Assembly: GCA_023231065.1 (NCBI GenBank)
Contig: JALNWE010000023.1
Span: 1-41,469 of the forward strand
DNA: 41,469 bases
Direction of reading: 5' to 3'
Source of the DNA: Bacteroidales bacterium
Lineage (GTDB): Bacteria; Bacteroidota; Bacteroidia; Bacteroidales; FEN-979
This document shows positions 33,938 through 41,469 of the stretch, in pieces. Position 1 is the stretch's first letter. Each line of letters begins with the position of its first letter. The notes beneath the pieces are model-generated. The model was not told where the DNA came from, ran no database searches, and was given only the letters and a program-made list of their open reading frames with translations. The position numbers and the translations under genes are program-made.

Positions 33938-34315
33938 TTATTCTTTTGAATCGATCTTGGTGATCTCAGCGTCAGCCCACAACTGTTCTAAATTATAGAA
34001 TTTTCGCCGGTCTTCCTGAAAAATGTGAACTACAACATCGCCATAGTCAATCAAAATCCATTCCGCGTTTTCAAAACCTTCCCGGTGCCAGGGATTCATT
34101 CCTGTTGTTTTCTTTACTTCATCCATTACATGATCTGCAATGGCTTCAATCTGGGTCCGTGAAGTCCCATGACAAATAATAAAAGCATCGCAAACCGCTA
34201 TCTTAAGTTTCGAAAAGTCAATTACAACCGGAAGTTTTCCTTTTTTATCAAGTATGGCCCCGATGATTGACCCGGTCAGGGCCCCTTCAGGGGATTTTAT
34301 CTTTCTTTTAGGCAT
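33938..34315 (-). CDS. rsfS: Ribosome silencing factor RsfS
   Basis: A 125-residue protein with the RsfS signature: DAFIICHGTSRTQIEAIADHV (in part), the PWHREG turn and DYGDVVVHIF (90-99). It binds ribosomal protein L14 and prevents subunit joining under poor nutrition. It precedes ftsH by 33 bases, the classic Bacteroidota order. Confidence 0.94.
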   Translation of the reverse strand: MPKRKIKSPEGALTGSIIGAILDKKGKLPVVIDFSKLKIAVCDAFIICHGTSRTQIEAIADHVMDEVKKTTGMNPWHREGFENAEWILIDYGDVVVHIFQEDRRKFYNLEQLWADAEITKIDSKE

Positions 34316-34332
34316 TCAGGGTTATTTGGATA

Positions 34333-34350
34333 CAAAAATAGTCAAATATA
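34333..34350 (-). promoter_or_regulatory. Two -7 boxes upstream of rsfS
   Basis: On the minus strand TATTTTTG (34333-34340) and TATATTTG (34343-34350) both match TAnnTTTG exactly, 17-28 bases before the rsfS start. A TTG lies at 34374-34376, 23 bases upstream of the second box and slightly too far. Likely start of the rsfS-ftsH-LUD-cdsA-psd transcript. Confidence 0.4.
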
Positions 34351-34358
34351 CGATAGCT

Positions 34359-35069
34359 TTAGAAGTTGGGTTTCAAGGCGTATGTCTTATAAAATTCGGT
34401 GATTGCTTTAACAACTTCATGCGGGGTATTAACCACTTTGAATATGTCAAGATCTTCAGCAGCGATGTTTTGCTCCTTCATAACCGTACTTTTAATCCAT
34501 TCGATCAATCCTTCCCAGTAATCTTTAACCACTAAAACAATCGGAAAACGAACCAGCTTATGGGTTTGTATCAGGGTAATTGCTTCGGTGAGTTCATCCA
34601 GTGTCCCAAAACCTCCCGGCATGGCGACAAAACCCATGGAATACCTCATGAACATGGTTTTCCGGACATAAAAATAATTGAAATTCAAAAGTTTAGTCCG
34701 GTCGACGAAAGGATTTGGATTTTGTTCAAAAGGAAGGTTGATGTTTAAACCAACCGATTTGCCACCGGCAAAATGGGCCCCTTTATTGGCTGCCTCCATA
34801 ATACCCGGCCCACCTCCCGTGATAATGCCAAAACCCGCCTTGGTAAGCAGGTAAGCAATCTCTTCGGCAAGATGGTAGTACCGGTTGTTTTCTTTTGTCC
34901 TTGCTGATCCGAAGATTGATACACAGGGCCCGATCCGGGCGAGTTTTTCAAAACCCTCCACCAATTCTGACATTACTTTGAAAATTTCCCAGGTGTCATA
35001 ACTGATTGTCTCCGACCATGTTTGTGGCTGGATCTGTTCGAGGGTCTTGGCAATTTCTGATGATTCCAT
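34359..35069 (-). CDS. LOG-family (TIGR00730-like) nucleotide phosphoribohydrolase
   Basis: A 236-residue Rossmann-fold protein with the LOG motif PGGFGTLDE (151-159) and GGGPGIMEAANKGA (86-99). Members release the base from nucleoside 5'-monophosphates; in plants the activity yields cytokinins, in bacteria the substrate is often AMP or a modified nucleotide. It is an independent unit about 43 bases before rsfS. Confidence 0.9.
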   Translation of the reverse strand: MESSEIAKTLEQIQPQTWSETISYDTWEIFKVMSELVEGFEKLARIGPCVSIFGSARTKENNRYYHLAEEIAYLLTKAGFGIITGGGPGIMEAANKGAHFAGGKSVGLNINLPFEQNPNPFVDRTKLLNFNYFYVRKTMFMRYSMGFVAMPGGFGTLDELTEAITLIQTHKLVRFPIVLVVKDYWEGLIEWIKSTVMKEQNIAAEDLDIFKVVNTPHEVVKAITEFYKTYALKPNF

Positions 35070-35134
35070 GATAAAATTCCTGTATCAGCTTAGTGAATAT
35101 ACGGTGTTTCCGGGTAATTTTTAGTATTGATCAA

Positions 35135-35142
35135 CAAAAGTA
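35135..35142 (-). promoter_or_regulatory. -7 box of the LOG-family gene
   Basis: TACTTTTG on the minus strand matches TAnnTTTG, 65 bases before the start at 35069. No TTG at proper -33 spacing. Confidence 0.35.
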
Positions 35143-35170
35143 TTTGTCAATGAAAGATCAAAAATAGATA

Positions 35171-35194
35171 AAAGAACAACGGCTTCAGCCCGTT
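35171..35194 (-). terminator. Possible terminator after uvrA
   Basis: Minus-strand hairpin AACGG/CCGTT (35178-35194), followed by a short T-rich stretch (GTTCTTTTA). The stem is only 5 bp and the T run is broken, so the call is weak. It lies 22 bases past the uvrA stop. Confidence 0.35.
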
Positions 35195-35215
35195 ATCCTG
35201 AAATTTCAAATTCTT

Positions 35216-38038
35216 TTATTTAAAATTCATGATAGGCCGAAGATGCTCGGCTGTATAGCTGGTAGGATGCTTTGCGACTTGCTCCGGCGTCCCTTCAACT
35301 ACGATCGTCCCGCCACGGTCGCCACCTTCCGGGCCAAGATCAAAAATATAATCAGCCACTTTGATCACTTCCATATTGTGCTCGATGACCAATACGGTAT
35401 TCCCTTTATCAACCAGTTTATTCAGGACCGATAACAATACTTTTACATCCTCAAAATGCAATCCCGTCGTGGGTTCATCCAGAATATACAGCGTATTGCC
35501 GGTATCTGTTTTAGACAGTTCTGTAGCCAGCTTGACCCGTTGGGCTTCTCCCCCCGAAAGGGTGGTTGATTGTTGACCCAGGGTGATATATCCCAGGCCA
35601 ACTTCATGCAAGGTTTTGATCTTATGTACGATGAACGGGATGTTTTCGAAAAATTCAACGGCCTGCTCAATGGTCATATTAAGAATGTCATTGATGGACT
35701 TTCCTTTGTACCTGACTTCCAGCGTTTCACGGTTATAGCGTTTTCCATGGCAGCTTTCACATAAAACATAAACATCGGGAAGGAAATTCATCTCTATTAC
35801 CCTGATCCCCGCGCCTTTGCAGGTTTCACAACGACCTCCCCTGACGTTGAATGAAAACCGTCCTGGGAGATAGCCCCGAATTTTTGATTCGGGAAGCCCT
35901 GTGAACAATTTTCTGATTTCGTCAAAAACTTTGGTGTAAGTAGCCGGGTTTGACCGGGGAGTCCTTCCGATGGGGGACTGGTCAATCTCAATAACCTTGT
36001 CGATGTTTTTTATGCCATCGATGGAGTCATAGGGAAGCGGCTTTTGATTGGAACGGTAAAAGCGCTGGCTGAGGATAGGATAAAGGGTTTCGTTGATCAG
36101 CGTAGATTTACCACTACCCGACAAACCGGTAATGCAAATCAGTTTCCCAAGGGGAAGCTTCAGATCGACTTGCCGGAGGTTATTTCCGGTAGCGCCCCGG
36201 AGGATCAAAAATTTCCCATTCCCTGTCCTACGCGATTCGGGTATTTTAATCTTTCGTTTTCCGCTCAGATAAAGTCCCGTCAGCTGATCGGTTTGAGCAA
36301 TTTCCGCTGGCGTCCCATGCGCCACGATCCGGCCTCCGTGCAATCCAGCGCCGGGGCCGATATCGATCACATAATCGGCAGCAAGGATGGTCTCCTGGTC
36401 GTGTTCCACAACGATGACCGAGTTACCGGTATCACGCAGTTGTTTCAGTGAACGGATGAGCCGTATATTGTCATGTTGATGCAGCCCGATGCTGGGTTCA
36501 TCAAGAATATAAAGAACGCCAACCAGTTGGGATCCGATCTGGGTAGCTAACCTGATCCGCTGGCTTTCACCGCCGGAAAGGCTCCGGGCAGGCCGGTTCA
36601 AGGTAAGATAACCGATACCTACATCCAATATAAACTGGATACGGTTCCGGATCTCCCTGATAATTTCCCAGGAAATGGCCCGTTGGCGTTCATCCAACGA
36701 TTCATTTATCCGATCGAACCACTGGGATAATTTGACCAGATCAAAGTCAGCCAGTTCTGCGATATTTTTATCACCCACCAGGAAAAATAAGGATTCCTTT
36801 TTCAACCGGGCCCCTTTACATTCAGGACAGATCATTTTATTCATGAAACTACCTACCCATTTCATGATTCCGGCTGGAGCCGCTTCAGCATGTTGTGAAT
36901 TGATGAAACTGACAATCCCTTCAAAGTTTAAAGCGTAAGTAGAGGTAACCCCCAGGTAGTCATTTTTAACCCTGAAAGTTTCGTCCGAACCATATAAGAT
37001 GATGTTGATGGCTTGTTCAGGGATTTCTCCGATCGGGGTATTCAGGTCAAAATCATATTTTTCACCAATCGCTTCTATCTGTTTAAAGATCCATGAATTT
37101 TTATACTCGCCGATAGGGACAATACCTCCTTTTTTGATCGATTTGGCGGGATCAGGAATGATCTTGTTAATATCGATTTCTGAAATGGCGCCCAAACCAT
37201 TACATCTTGGACAGGCGCCATAAGGCGAATTAAATGAAAAAGTATTGGGCTCCGGTTCATTATATGATATCCCGGTAGTGGGGCACATCAGTTTCCGGCC
37301 GAGATGGCGTATTGATCCATTTTCCGGATCCCATACCATGATAACATCTTTACCATGTTTCATGGCCAGATTAACAGAACCCGACAACCTCGTTTTTGAT
37401 TCCTCTGTCACCTTTATCTGATCGATAACGATCTCGATGTCATGAATTTTATACCGATCTACCTGCAACCCGTGTTCGATTTCCCTTTTCTCCCCATCAA
37501 TTCTGACATTCAGGAATCCTTGTTTACGGATTTGTTCAAAAAGTTCCCGGTAATGGCCTTTTCTTCCTTTAACCACAGGGGCAAGCAGCAGGATGGTATG
37601 ATCAAGGTAATTGCTAAGGATCAGATCCACGATTTGTTGTTCACTGTACCTTACCATTTTTTCGCCAGTTGAATAAGAATAGGCGTTGGCAATGCGGGCA
37701 AACAGCAGTCTCATGAAATCATAGATCTCCGTGATCGTTCCCACGGTAGATCTTGGGTTCCGGTTGGTCGATTTTTGCTCTATGGCAATGACAGGGCTTA
37801 ACCCGTTGATTTTATCAACATCGGGCCTTTCAAGATTGCCGATAAACTGGCGGGCATAGGATGAAAATGTTTCCATATACCTGCGCTGGCCTTCGGCATA
37901 AATGGTATCAAAAGCCAGCGAGGATTTCCCGCTTCCACTCAAACCGGTAAAAACCACCAGCTTGTTTCGCGGAATAACAACATCAATGTCCTTAAGGTTA
38001 TGTACCCTCGCTCCGAAGACTTCCAGATTCTCTTCCAC
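35216..38038 (-). CDS. uvrA: Excinuclease ABC subunit A
   Basis: A 940-residue damage-recognition ATPase of nucleotide excision repair. N-terminal ABC half has Walker A GLSGSGKSS (32-40). A second Walker A, GLSGSGKST, opens the C-terminal half. Two LSGGE signatures (SLSGGESQR, TLSGGEAQR) are visible. Zinc fingers read CPTTG..CPRCNG and CETCKGAG..CESCHGKR. Full length and all motifs are present. It follows the lytic transglycosylase gene by 23 bases on the same strand. Confidence 0.97.
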   Translation of the reverse strand: MEENLEVFGARVHNLKDIDVVIPRNKLVVFTGLSGSGKSSLAFDTIYAEGQRRYMETFSSYARQFIGNLERPDVDKINGLSPVIAIEQKSTNRNPRSTVGTITEIYDFMRLLFARIANAYSYSTGEKMVRYSEQQIVDLILSNYLDHTILLLAPVVKGRKGHYRELFEQIRKQGFLNVRIDGEKREIEHGLQVDRYKIHDIEIVIDQIKVTEESKTRLSGSVNLAMKHGKDVIMVWDPENGSIRHLGRKLMCPTTGISYNEPEPNTFSFNSPYGACPRCNGLGAISEIDINKIIPDPAKSIKKGGIVPIGEYKNSWIFKQIEAIGEKYDFDLNTPIGEIPEQAINIILYGSDETFRVKNDYLGVTSTYALNFEGIVSFINSQHAEAAPAGIMKWVGSFMNKMICPECKGARLKKESLFFLVGDKNIAELADFDLVKLSQWFDRINESLDERQRAISWEIIREIRNRIQFILDVGIGYLTLNRPARSLSGGESQRIRLATQIGSQLVGVLYILDEPSIGLHQHDNIRLIRSLKQLRDTGNSVIVVEHDQETILAADYVIDIGPGAGLHGGRIVAHGTPAEIAQTDQLTGLYLSGKRKIKIPESRRTGNGKFLILRGATGNNLRQVDLKLPLGKLICITGLSGSGKSTLINETLYPILSQRFYRSNQKPLPYDSIDGIKNIDKVIEIDQSPIGRTPRSNPATYTKVFDEIRKLFTGLPESKIRGYLPGRFSFNVRGGRCETCKGAGIRVIEMNFLPDVYVLCESCHGKRYNRETLEVRYKGKSINDILNMTIEQAVEFFENIPFIVHKIKTLHEVGLGYITLGQQSTTLSGGEAQRVKLATELSKTDTGNTLYILDEPTTGLHFEDVKVLLSVLNKLVDKGNTVLVIEHNMEVIKVADYIFDLGPEGGDRGGTIVVEGTPEQVAKHPTSYTAEHLRPIMNFK

Positions 38039-38061
38039 AGTTGTTTAAAAATGCAGTAATT

Positions 38062-39078
38062 TCAGTTAATTTCTTTTATGGTCAGGGTGTCATGGAAAAA
38101 AGTATTTCCGGGTTGGATTTTTTTCAGGAAAAAGTTTGTATTCACGGCATTTTCGGAAGGGACAAGAAATATATATTTTTTACCGGATTTGTTGGGAAGT
38201 GAATAGTTTTGAATCCATGGGTTCAGTTCCCGTAAAATCCTGTAATTCAAAGACACTTTTTTGGCAAAAGCAGGAATATCCTGAATGGAGCTGTCAATCT
38301 CCACATTTCGTGTAACAATCGGAGAGTAAAAATCGCGTTCAAGCAGATAAAATCCATACCTGGCAGGATGCAAATAAACTTCCTTGATGGCAAGAATCCG
38401 GTATATATAGCGTGAGGTTTCTTCGTTCAGGTAAAGATCATAAAAACTGTTTACTTTCTGTTTTTCCAACGCTTTTCCCAAGCCATCCATTCCACGGTTA
38501 TAGGAGGCTGCAGTCACAGTCCAGTTTTTAAAAATCCGATTAGCTTCCTTCAGGTATTTACAAGCCGCTTCAGTGGCTTTTTGCATGTGGTATCTTTCAT
38601 CGACATAGTCATTGATCTCTAATCCGTATTTCTGTCCGGTAGCTTTCATGAATTGCCAGTAACCTTCAGCGCCGGCAGAAGAGACCACATTGACAAGATT
38701 GCTTTCCGCCAATACCAGGTATTTGAAATCATCCGGAATTCCATTTTTTTTCAGAATTGGCTCAATGACAGGAAACCAGCGGTTGGCCCGTTTGAACATC
38801 ATGATCGATGAGGAATGCATGAAAGTGGACGCCATGATTTCCCGGTCAAAAGCTTCCCTTACATAATACAAGTCCAACGGAACAGCTTCTCCGGCGAAAC
38901 TCGCGCTTGCAGGTATTTCAGGCGTCAATACTTTTGTGTTCCTGTAAAAGAGCATCTTGTATTCCTGGTCTGGTGTTGTTACATCCACAATGGCATAAAT
39001 GGATACCAGGACAAGGATGCCGGTTGCAAGCCCCACGATAAAAAACATTCCTTTATTCATTCTGTTCATCTTAAACAC
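38062..39078 (-). CDS. Membrane-anchored lytic transglycosylase (MltD-like SLT domain)
   Basis: A 338-residue murein hydrolase with an N-terminal hydrophobic segment (about 11-31). The SLT goose-lysozyme-like domain (about 100-215) reads KYLVLAESNL, with catalytic Glu125, then AGAEGYWQFMKATGQKYGL and ASYNRGMDGL, the usual MltD/SLT order. A LysM-like part may lie near 265-315 (KVSLNYRILRELNPWIQ). It cleaves glycan strands, forming 1,6-anhydro ends. First Met at 39078, with others 9 and 18 bases in, equally possible. Confidence 0.88.
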   Translation of the reverse strand: MFKMNRMNKGMFFIVGLATGILVLVSIYAIVDVTTPDQEYKMLFYRNTKVLTPEIPASASFAGEAVPLDLYYVREAFDREIMASTFMHSSSIMMFKRANRWFPVIEPILKKNGIPDDFKYLVLAESNLVNVVSSAGAEGYWQFMKATGQKYGLEINDYVDERYHMQKATEAACKYLKEANRIFKNWTVTAASYNRGMDGLGKALEKQKVNSFYDLYLNEETSRYIYRILAIKEVYLHPARYGFYLLERDFYSPIVTRNVEIDSSIQDIPAFAKKVSLNYRILRELNPWIQNYSLPNKSGKKYIFLVPSENAVNTNFFLKKIQPGNTFFHDTLTIKEIN

Positions 39079-39107
39079 AACTGCAGTTGACCGGATTAAC
39101 CATCCTT

Positions 39108-39650
39108 TTAAAATGGGCTGACAAATTCTTTGAACCGGGGAGAAACTTTATCTTTCTCCGAAACTACCGGATTATCAATTCCCCAGTTGATGTTCAGGTC
39201 CCTGTCGCACCATAGGATGCTGCCCTCGGAACTTTTATTATATATGTTGGTACACTTGTAAAAAAAGATAGTATCATCTTCCAGCGTGACGAAACCATGA
39301 GCAAAACCTTCCGGTATCCAGTACATTAGTTTGTTGGCGCCGGTGAGGACAATGGATTCCCATTTTCCGTATGTCGGAGAATCTTTCCGGATATCGACTG
39401 CGACATCCATCACCGCTCCCCGCATGACCCGGACCAGTTTTCCCTGGGCAAAAGGAGGCGCCTGAAAATGAAGTCCCCGCAAAACTCCTCTTTTTGACTT
39501 TGATTCATTATCCTGCATAAAATGCAACGCCAATCCCAGATGCCGGAACTTGTCGGTGTTAAAGGATTCAAAAAAATATCCCCGCTTATCTTCAAATACA
39601 TCCGGCTTGACGATCAATAACCCATCCAGGGGAGTCTTAATAATTTCCAT
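39108..39650 (-). CDS. rfbC: dTDP-4-dehydrorhamnose 3,5-epimerase
   Basis: A 180-residue cupin epimerase of dTDP-rhamnose synthesis. Landmarks: GVLRGLHFQ with catalytic His61, VMRGAVMDVAVDIR, PEGFAHGF and FFYKCTN with catalytic Tyr131. The family partners rfbA, rfbB and rfbD are not in the window. It lies between lpd (26 bases) and the transglycosylase gene (29 bases) on the same strand. Confidence 0.94.
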   Translation of the reverse strand: MEIIKTPLDGLLIVKPDVFEDKRGYFFESFNTDKFRHLGLALHFMQDNESKSKRGVLRGLHFQAPPFAQGKLVRVMRGAVMDVAVDIRKDSPTYGKWESIVLTGANKLMYWIPEGFAHGFVTLEDDTIFFYKCTNIYNKSSEGSILWCDRDLNINWGIDNPVVSEKDKVSPRFKEFVSPF

Positions 39651-39676
39651 TTTTTTATTCTCGTTATTTTACTATT

Positions 39677-41065
39677 TTATAGATGCACACATTCACCATA
39701 AGCCTGTGCTACTGCTTCCATGATAGCCTCACTCATGGTAGGATGGGGATGGACCGCCTCGATGATCCCTTTTCCTGTCGTTTCCAGTTTTCGGGCCACG
39801 ACCACTTCTGCGATCATCTCCGTAACATTTTCTCCGATCAAATGGGCTCCCAGCCATTTTCCGGATTTTGCATCAAAAATGACTTTAACAAATCCTTCTC
39901 TTGAACCTGATGCGGTAGCTTTCCCTGACGCCGTAAAAGGAAACTTTCCGACTTTTATCTCATGTCCTGCTTCAATCGCTGCTTTTTCAGTCATCCCAAC
40001 GGAGGCAATTTCAGGATGGGTATAGGTGCATCCGGGAATATTGCCATAATCTAATGGTTCAACATTTTTTCCGGCAATTTTTTCAACGCAGATAATTCCT
40101 TCATGAGAAGCCACATGAGCAAGCGCCGGGCTTTTCACGATATCACCGATGGCATAATACCCTTCGATATTAGTCCTGTAAAAATCATCGGTTACAACCT
40201 TACCGCGTTCAGTAACAATACCTGTTTCTTCGAGGCCGATGCCCTCAATGTTGGCGTTGACCCCGACAGCAGAAAGAACGATATCACATTCGATTATTTC
40301 TTCTCCTTTTTTTGTTTTGACGGTTACTTTACAATGCTCGCCCGAAGTATCGGCAGATTCGACGGAAATGCCTGTCATTACTCTCATTCCGGCTTTCTTA
40401 AAGGAACGTTCAAGCGTTTTGGACACCTCTTCATCCTCAACTGGAACAATATTAGGGAGAACTTCGATCAGGGTGACTTTGGTGCCGATAGATTGATAAA
40501 ACCATGCAAATTCAGAACCGATTGCACCCGATCCAACAACCACCATGGTCTTTGGTTGGTCCGGAAGGGTCATGGCTTCGCGATAGCCGATGATCTTTTT
40601 TCCATCCTGCCTGAGGATGGGTATTTCCCGGGAACGGGCGCCCGTGGCGAGAATGATATGATCAGCTTCAATAGTGGTTATCATCCCGCCAGCATCAGTG
40701 ACAGCTACTTTTTTCCCGGGGATCAGTTTTCCGGATCCGCTGATAATTTCAATATTGTTCTTCTTGAATAAAAACTGAATGCCTTTACTCATGGACTCTG
40801 CAACGGAACGGCTCCTTTTTATAATGGCGCCGAAATCAGGAGTTGCTTCACCGGCAATTATCCCGTATTCCGCGGTATGTTGAAAATATTGAAACACAGA
40901 AGCGCTTTTTAACAATGCCTTAGTTGGGATGCAACCCCAGTTGAGACAGATCCCTCCTAATTCGGCACGTTCAACTACTCCTACTTTAAAACCCAATTGG
41001 GCAGCGCGGATGGCAGCGACATAACCACCTGGGCCACTACCAACCACGATTATATCATAATTCAT
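39677..41065 (-). CDS. lpd: Dihydrolipoyl dehydrogenase
   Basis: A 462-residue FAD disulfide oxidoreductase, E3 of 2-oxoacid dehydrogenase or glycine cleavage complexes. The start MNYDIIVVGSGPGG at 41065 is chosen because the FAD GxGxxG motif must be N-terminal; a frame from 41098 adds 11 residues. The redox pair is Cys40/Cys45 in GGICLNWGCIPTK, the NAD site is VVGSGAIGSEFAWF, and the active His is in AVHPHPTMSEA. No E1 or E2 gene is adjacent. Confidence 0.95.
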   Translation of the reverse strand: MNYDIIVVGSGPGGYVAAIRAAQLGFKVGVVERAELGGICLNWGCIPTKALLKSASVFQYFQHTAEYGIIAGEATPDFGAIIKRSRSVAESMSKGIQFLFKKNNIEIISGSGKLIPGKKVAVTDAGGMITTIEADHIILATGARSREIPILRQDGKKIIGYREAMTLPDQPKTMVVVGSGAIGSEFAWFYQSIGTKVTLIEVLPNIVPVEDEEVSKTLERSFKKAGMRVMTGISVESADTSGEHCKVTVKTKKGEEIIECDIVLSAVGVNANIEGIGLEETGIVTERGKVVTDDFYRTNIEGYYAIGDIVKSPALAHVASHEGIICVEKIAGKNVEPLDYGNIPGCTYTHPEIASVGMTEKAAIEAGHEIKVGKFPFTASGKATASGSREGFVKVIFDAKSGKWLGAHLIGENVTEMIAEVVVARKLETTGKGIIEAVHPHPTMSEAIMEAVAQAYGECVHL

Positions 41066-41224
41066 TTTTTTCAGTGTTAGAATCTGCGAAATTAGCAAAA
41101 AATAGTGTATGCAGAAAAAGAAGGCTTTCTAATGCGCCTGATTCCTGGTCTCTTTTTCAGTGATTCCTGACGTTTTCGCGCGATTTTCGGGAAAGGGGCC
41201 CTTGGGCCTTTAATAAGAAGGGAA

Positions 41225-41257
41225 TTGATAAATATTCAGGCCAAAGTGTTAATTTTG
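41225..41257 (+). promoter_or_regulatory. Candidate promoter of the PLP-enzyme gene
   Basis: TTG at 41225-41227 and TAATTTTG at 41250-41257 are 22 bases apart, one more than usual. The -7 box is exact. Predicted leader is about 45 bases. Confidence 0.45.
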
Positions 41258-41307
41258 CAATAGAAATAATAGCCTAAAAGAATTTCTCACAAAACATAAT
41301 CAAATAT

Positions 41308-41469
41308 ATGAAAACCGATCCCTCAACCAAAATCTTTGATCTTCTCCAGTTTGGAGAATATGGTGATGTCAATCCTTCTATTTGCGATTCTGCCACCTTT
41401 ACCTTTATGCAAGCCAAAACCATGCTTGATACTTTTCATGGTGATGCTGAAGGCTGTTACTTATACTCC
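41308..41469 (+). CDS. Cys/Met-metabolism PLP-dependent enzyme, partial
   Basis: The first 54 residues of a gene that leaves the window. LLQFGEYGDVNPSICDSATF (about 12-31) and the ending EGCYLYS match the N-terminus of the cystathionine gamma-synthase / O-acetylhomoserine sulfhydrylase / methionine gamma-lyase superfamily, where the next residues would be RHWNPS. The PLP lysine lies outside, so substrate cannot be assigned. Confidence 0.75.
   Translation, partial: MKTDPSTKIFDLLQFGEYGDVNPSICDSATFTFMQAKTMLDTFHGDAEGCYLYS

Noticed and set aside
40103..40771. Plus-strand frame of 222 residues
   Set aside because: Antisense of lpd, which carries all expected motifs.
41191..41211. GC-rich hairpin GGCC-CTTG-GGCC flanked by AAA/TTT
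   Set aside because: No gene ends into it from either side and it lacks a T tract, so I do not call a terminator; it lies in the divergent gap between lpd and the PLP-enzyme gene.

Overview
The window is a piece of a Bacteroidota chromosome, probably Bacteroidales-like and probably from an environmental lineage. The signs are a protein ending in a type A type IX secretion (T9SS) sorting domain, a DUF4252 protein behind an ECF sigma factor, a PorV/PorQ-like barrel, the rsfS-ftsH-LUD-cdsA-psd gene order, many starts without a clear Shine-Dalgarno sequence, and repeated TAnnTTTG -7 promoter boxes. I see no tRNA, rRNA, CRISPR array or complete insertion sequence. Without a database the genus cannot be fixed.

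Layout. 1-1290 is an accessory scar: the tail of a decayed group II intron reverse transcriptase, an intact HigB/HigA-type toxin-antitoxin pair, and what look like internally deleted remains of a MntA-HepT pair. 1291-6126 is an envelope block: two different L,D-transpeptidases, a secreted W/Y-rich DUF6600-like protein with a Q/P-rich tandem-repeat tail, and an OmpA-type peptidoglycan-binding lipoprotein. 6160-10417 holds a lipoprotein esterase and a large T9SS-exported M14 carboxypeptidase with dockerin-like and cohesin-like modules. 10442-12165 is a small unknown gene divergent from guaB.

12242-17435 is a periplasmic folding cluster (PpiC/SurA-type isomerase, SurA-N-like lipoprotein, SurA, then a MoxR ATPase). 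17515-21058 is the phosphate uptake operon pstSCAB without phoU. A YhcC-type radical SAM gene and a POT peptide transporter follow on the minus strand. 23977-25611 is a translationally coupled ECF sigma / membrane anti-sigma candidate / DUF4252 operon, closed by a 20-bp perfect inverted repeat. 25687-28610 encodes a pair of outer-membrane candidates, one joining a ComEA-like helix-hairpin-helix region to a beta-barrel-like body. A DUF2461 gene follows.

From 29586 to 41065 every gene is on the minus strand: psd, cdsA, a LUD protein, ftsH, rsfS, a LOG-family nucleosidase, uvrA, a lytic transglycosylase, rfbC and lpd. The last 162 bases begin a Cys/Met-metabolism PLP enzyme that runs off the window.

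Most of the window is housekeeping and cell-envelope maintenance. The parts most likely to hold undescribed biology are the helix-hairpin-helix/barrel pair, the modular M14 protease, the small gene overlapping the guaB promoter, and the serially deleted toxin/retroelement scar at the left end.
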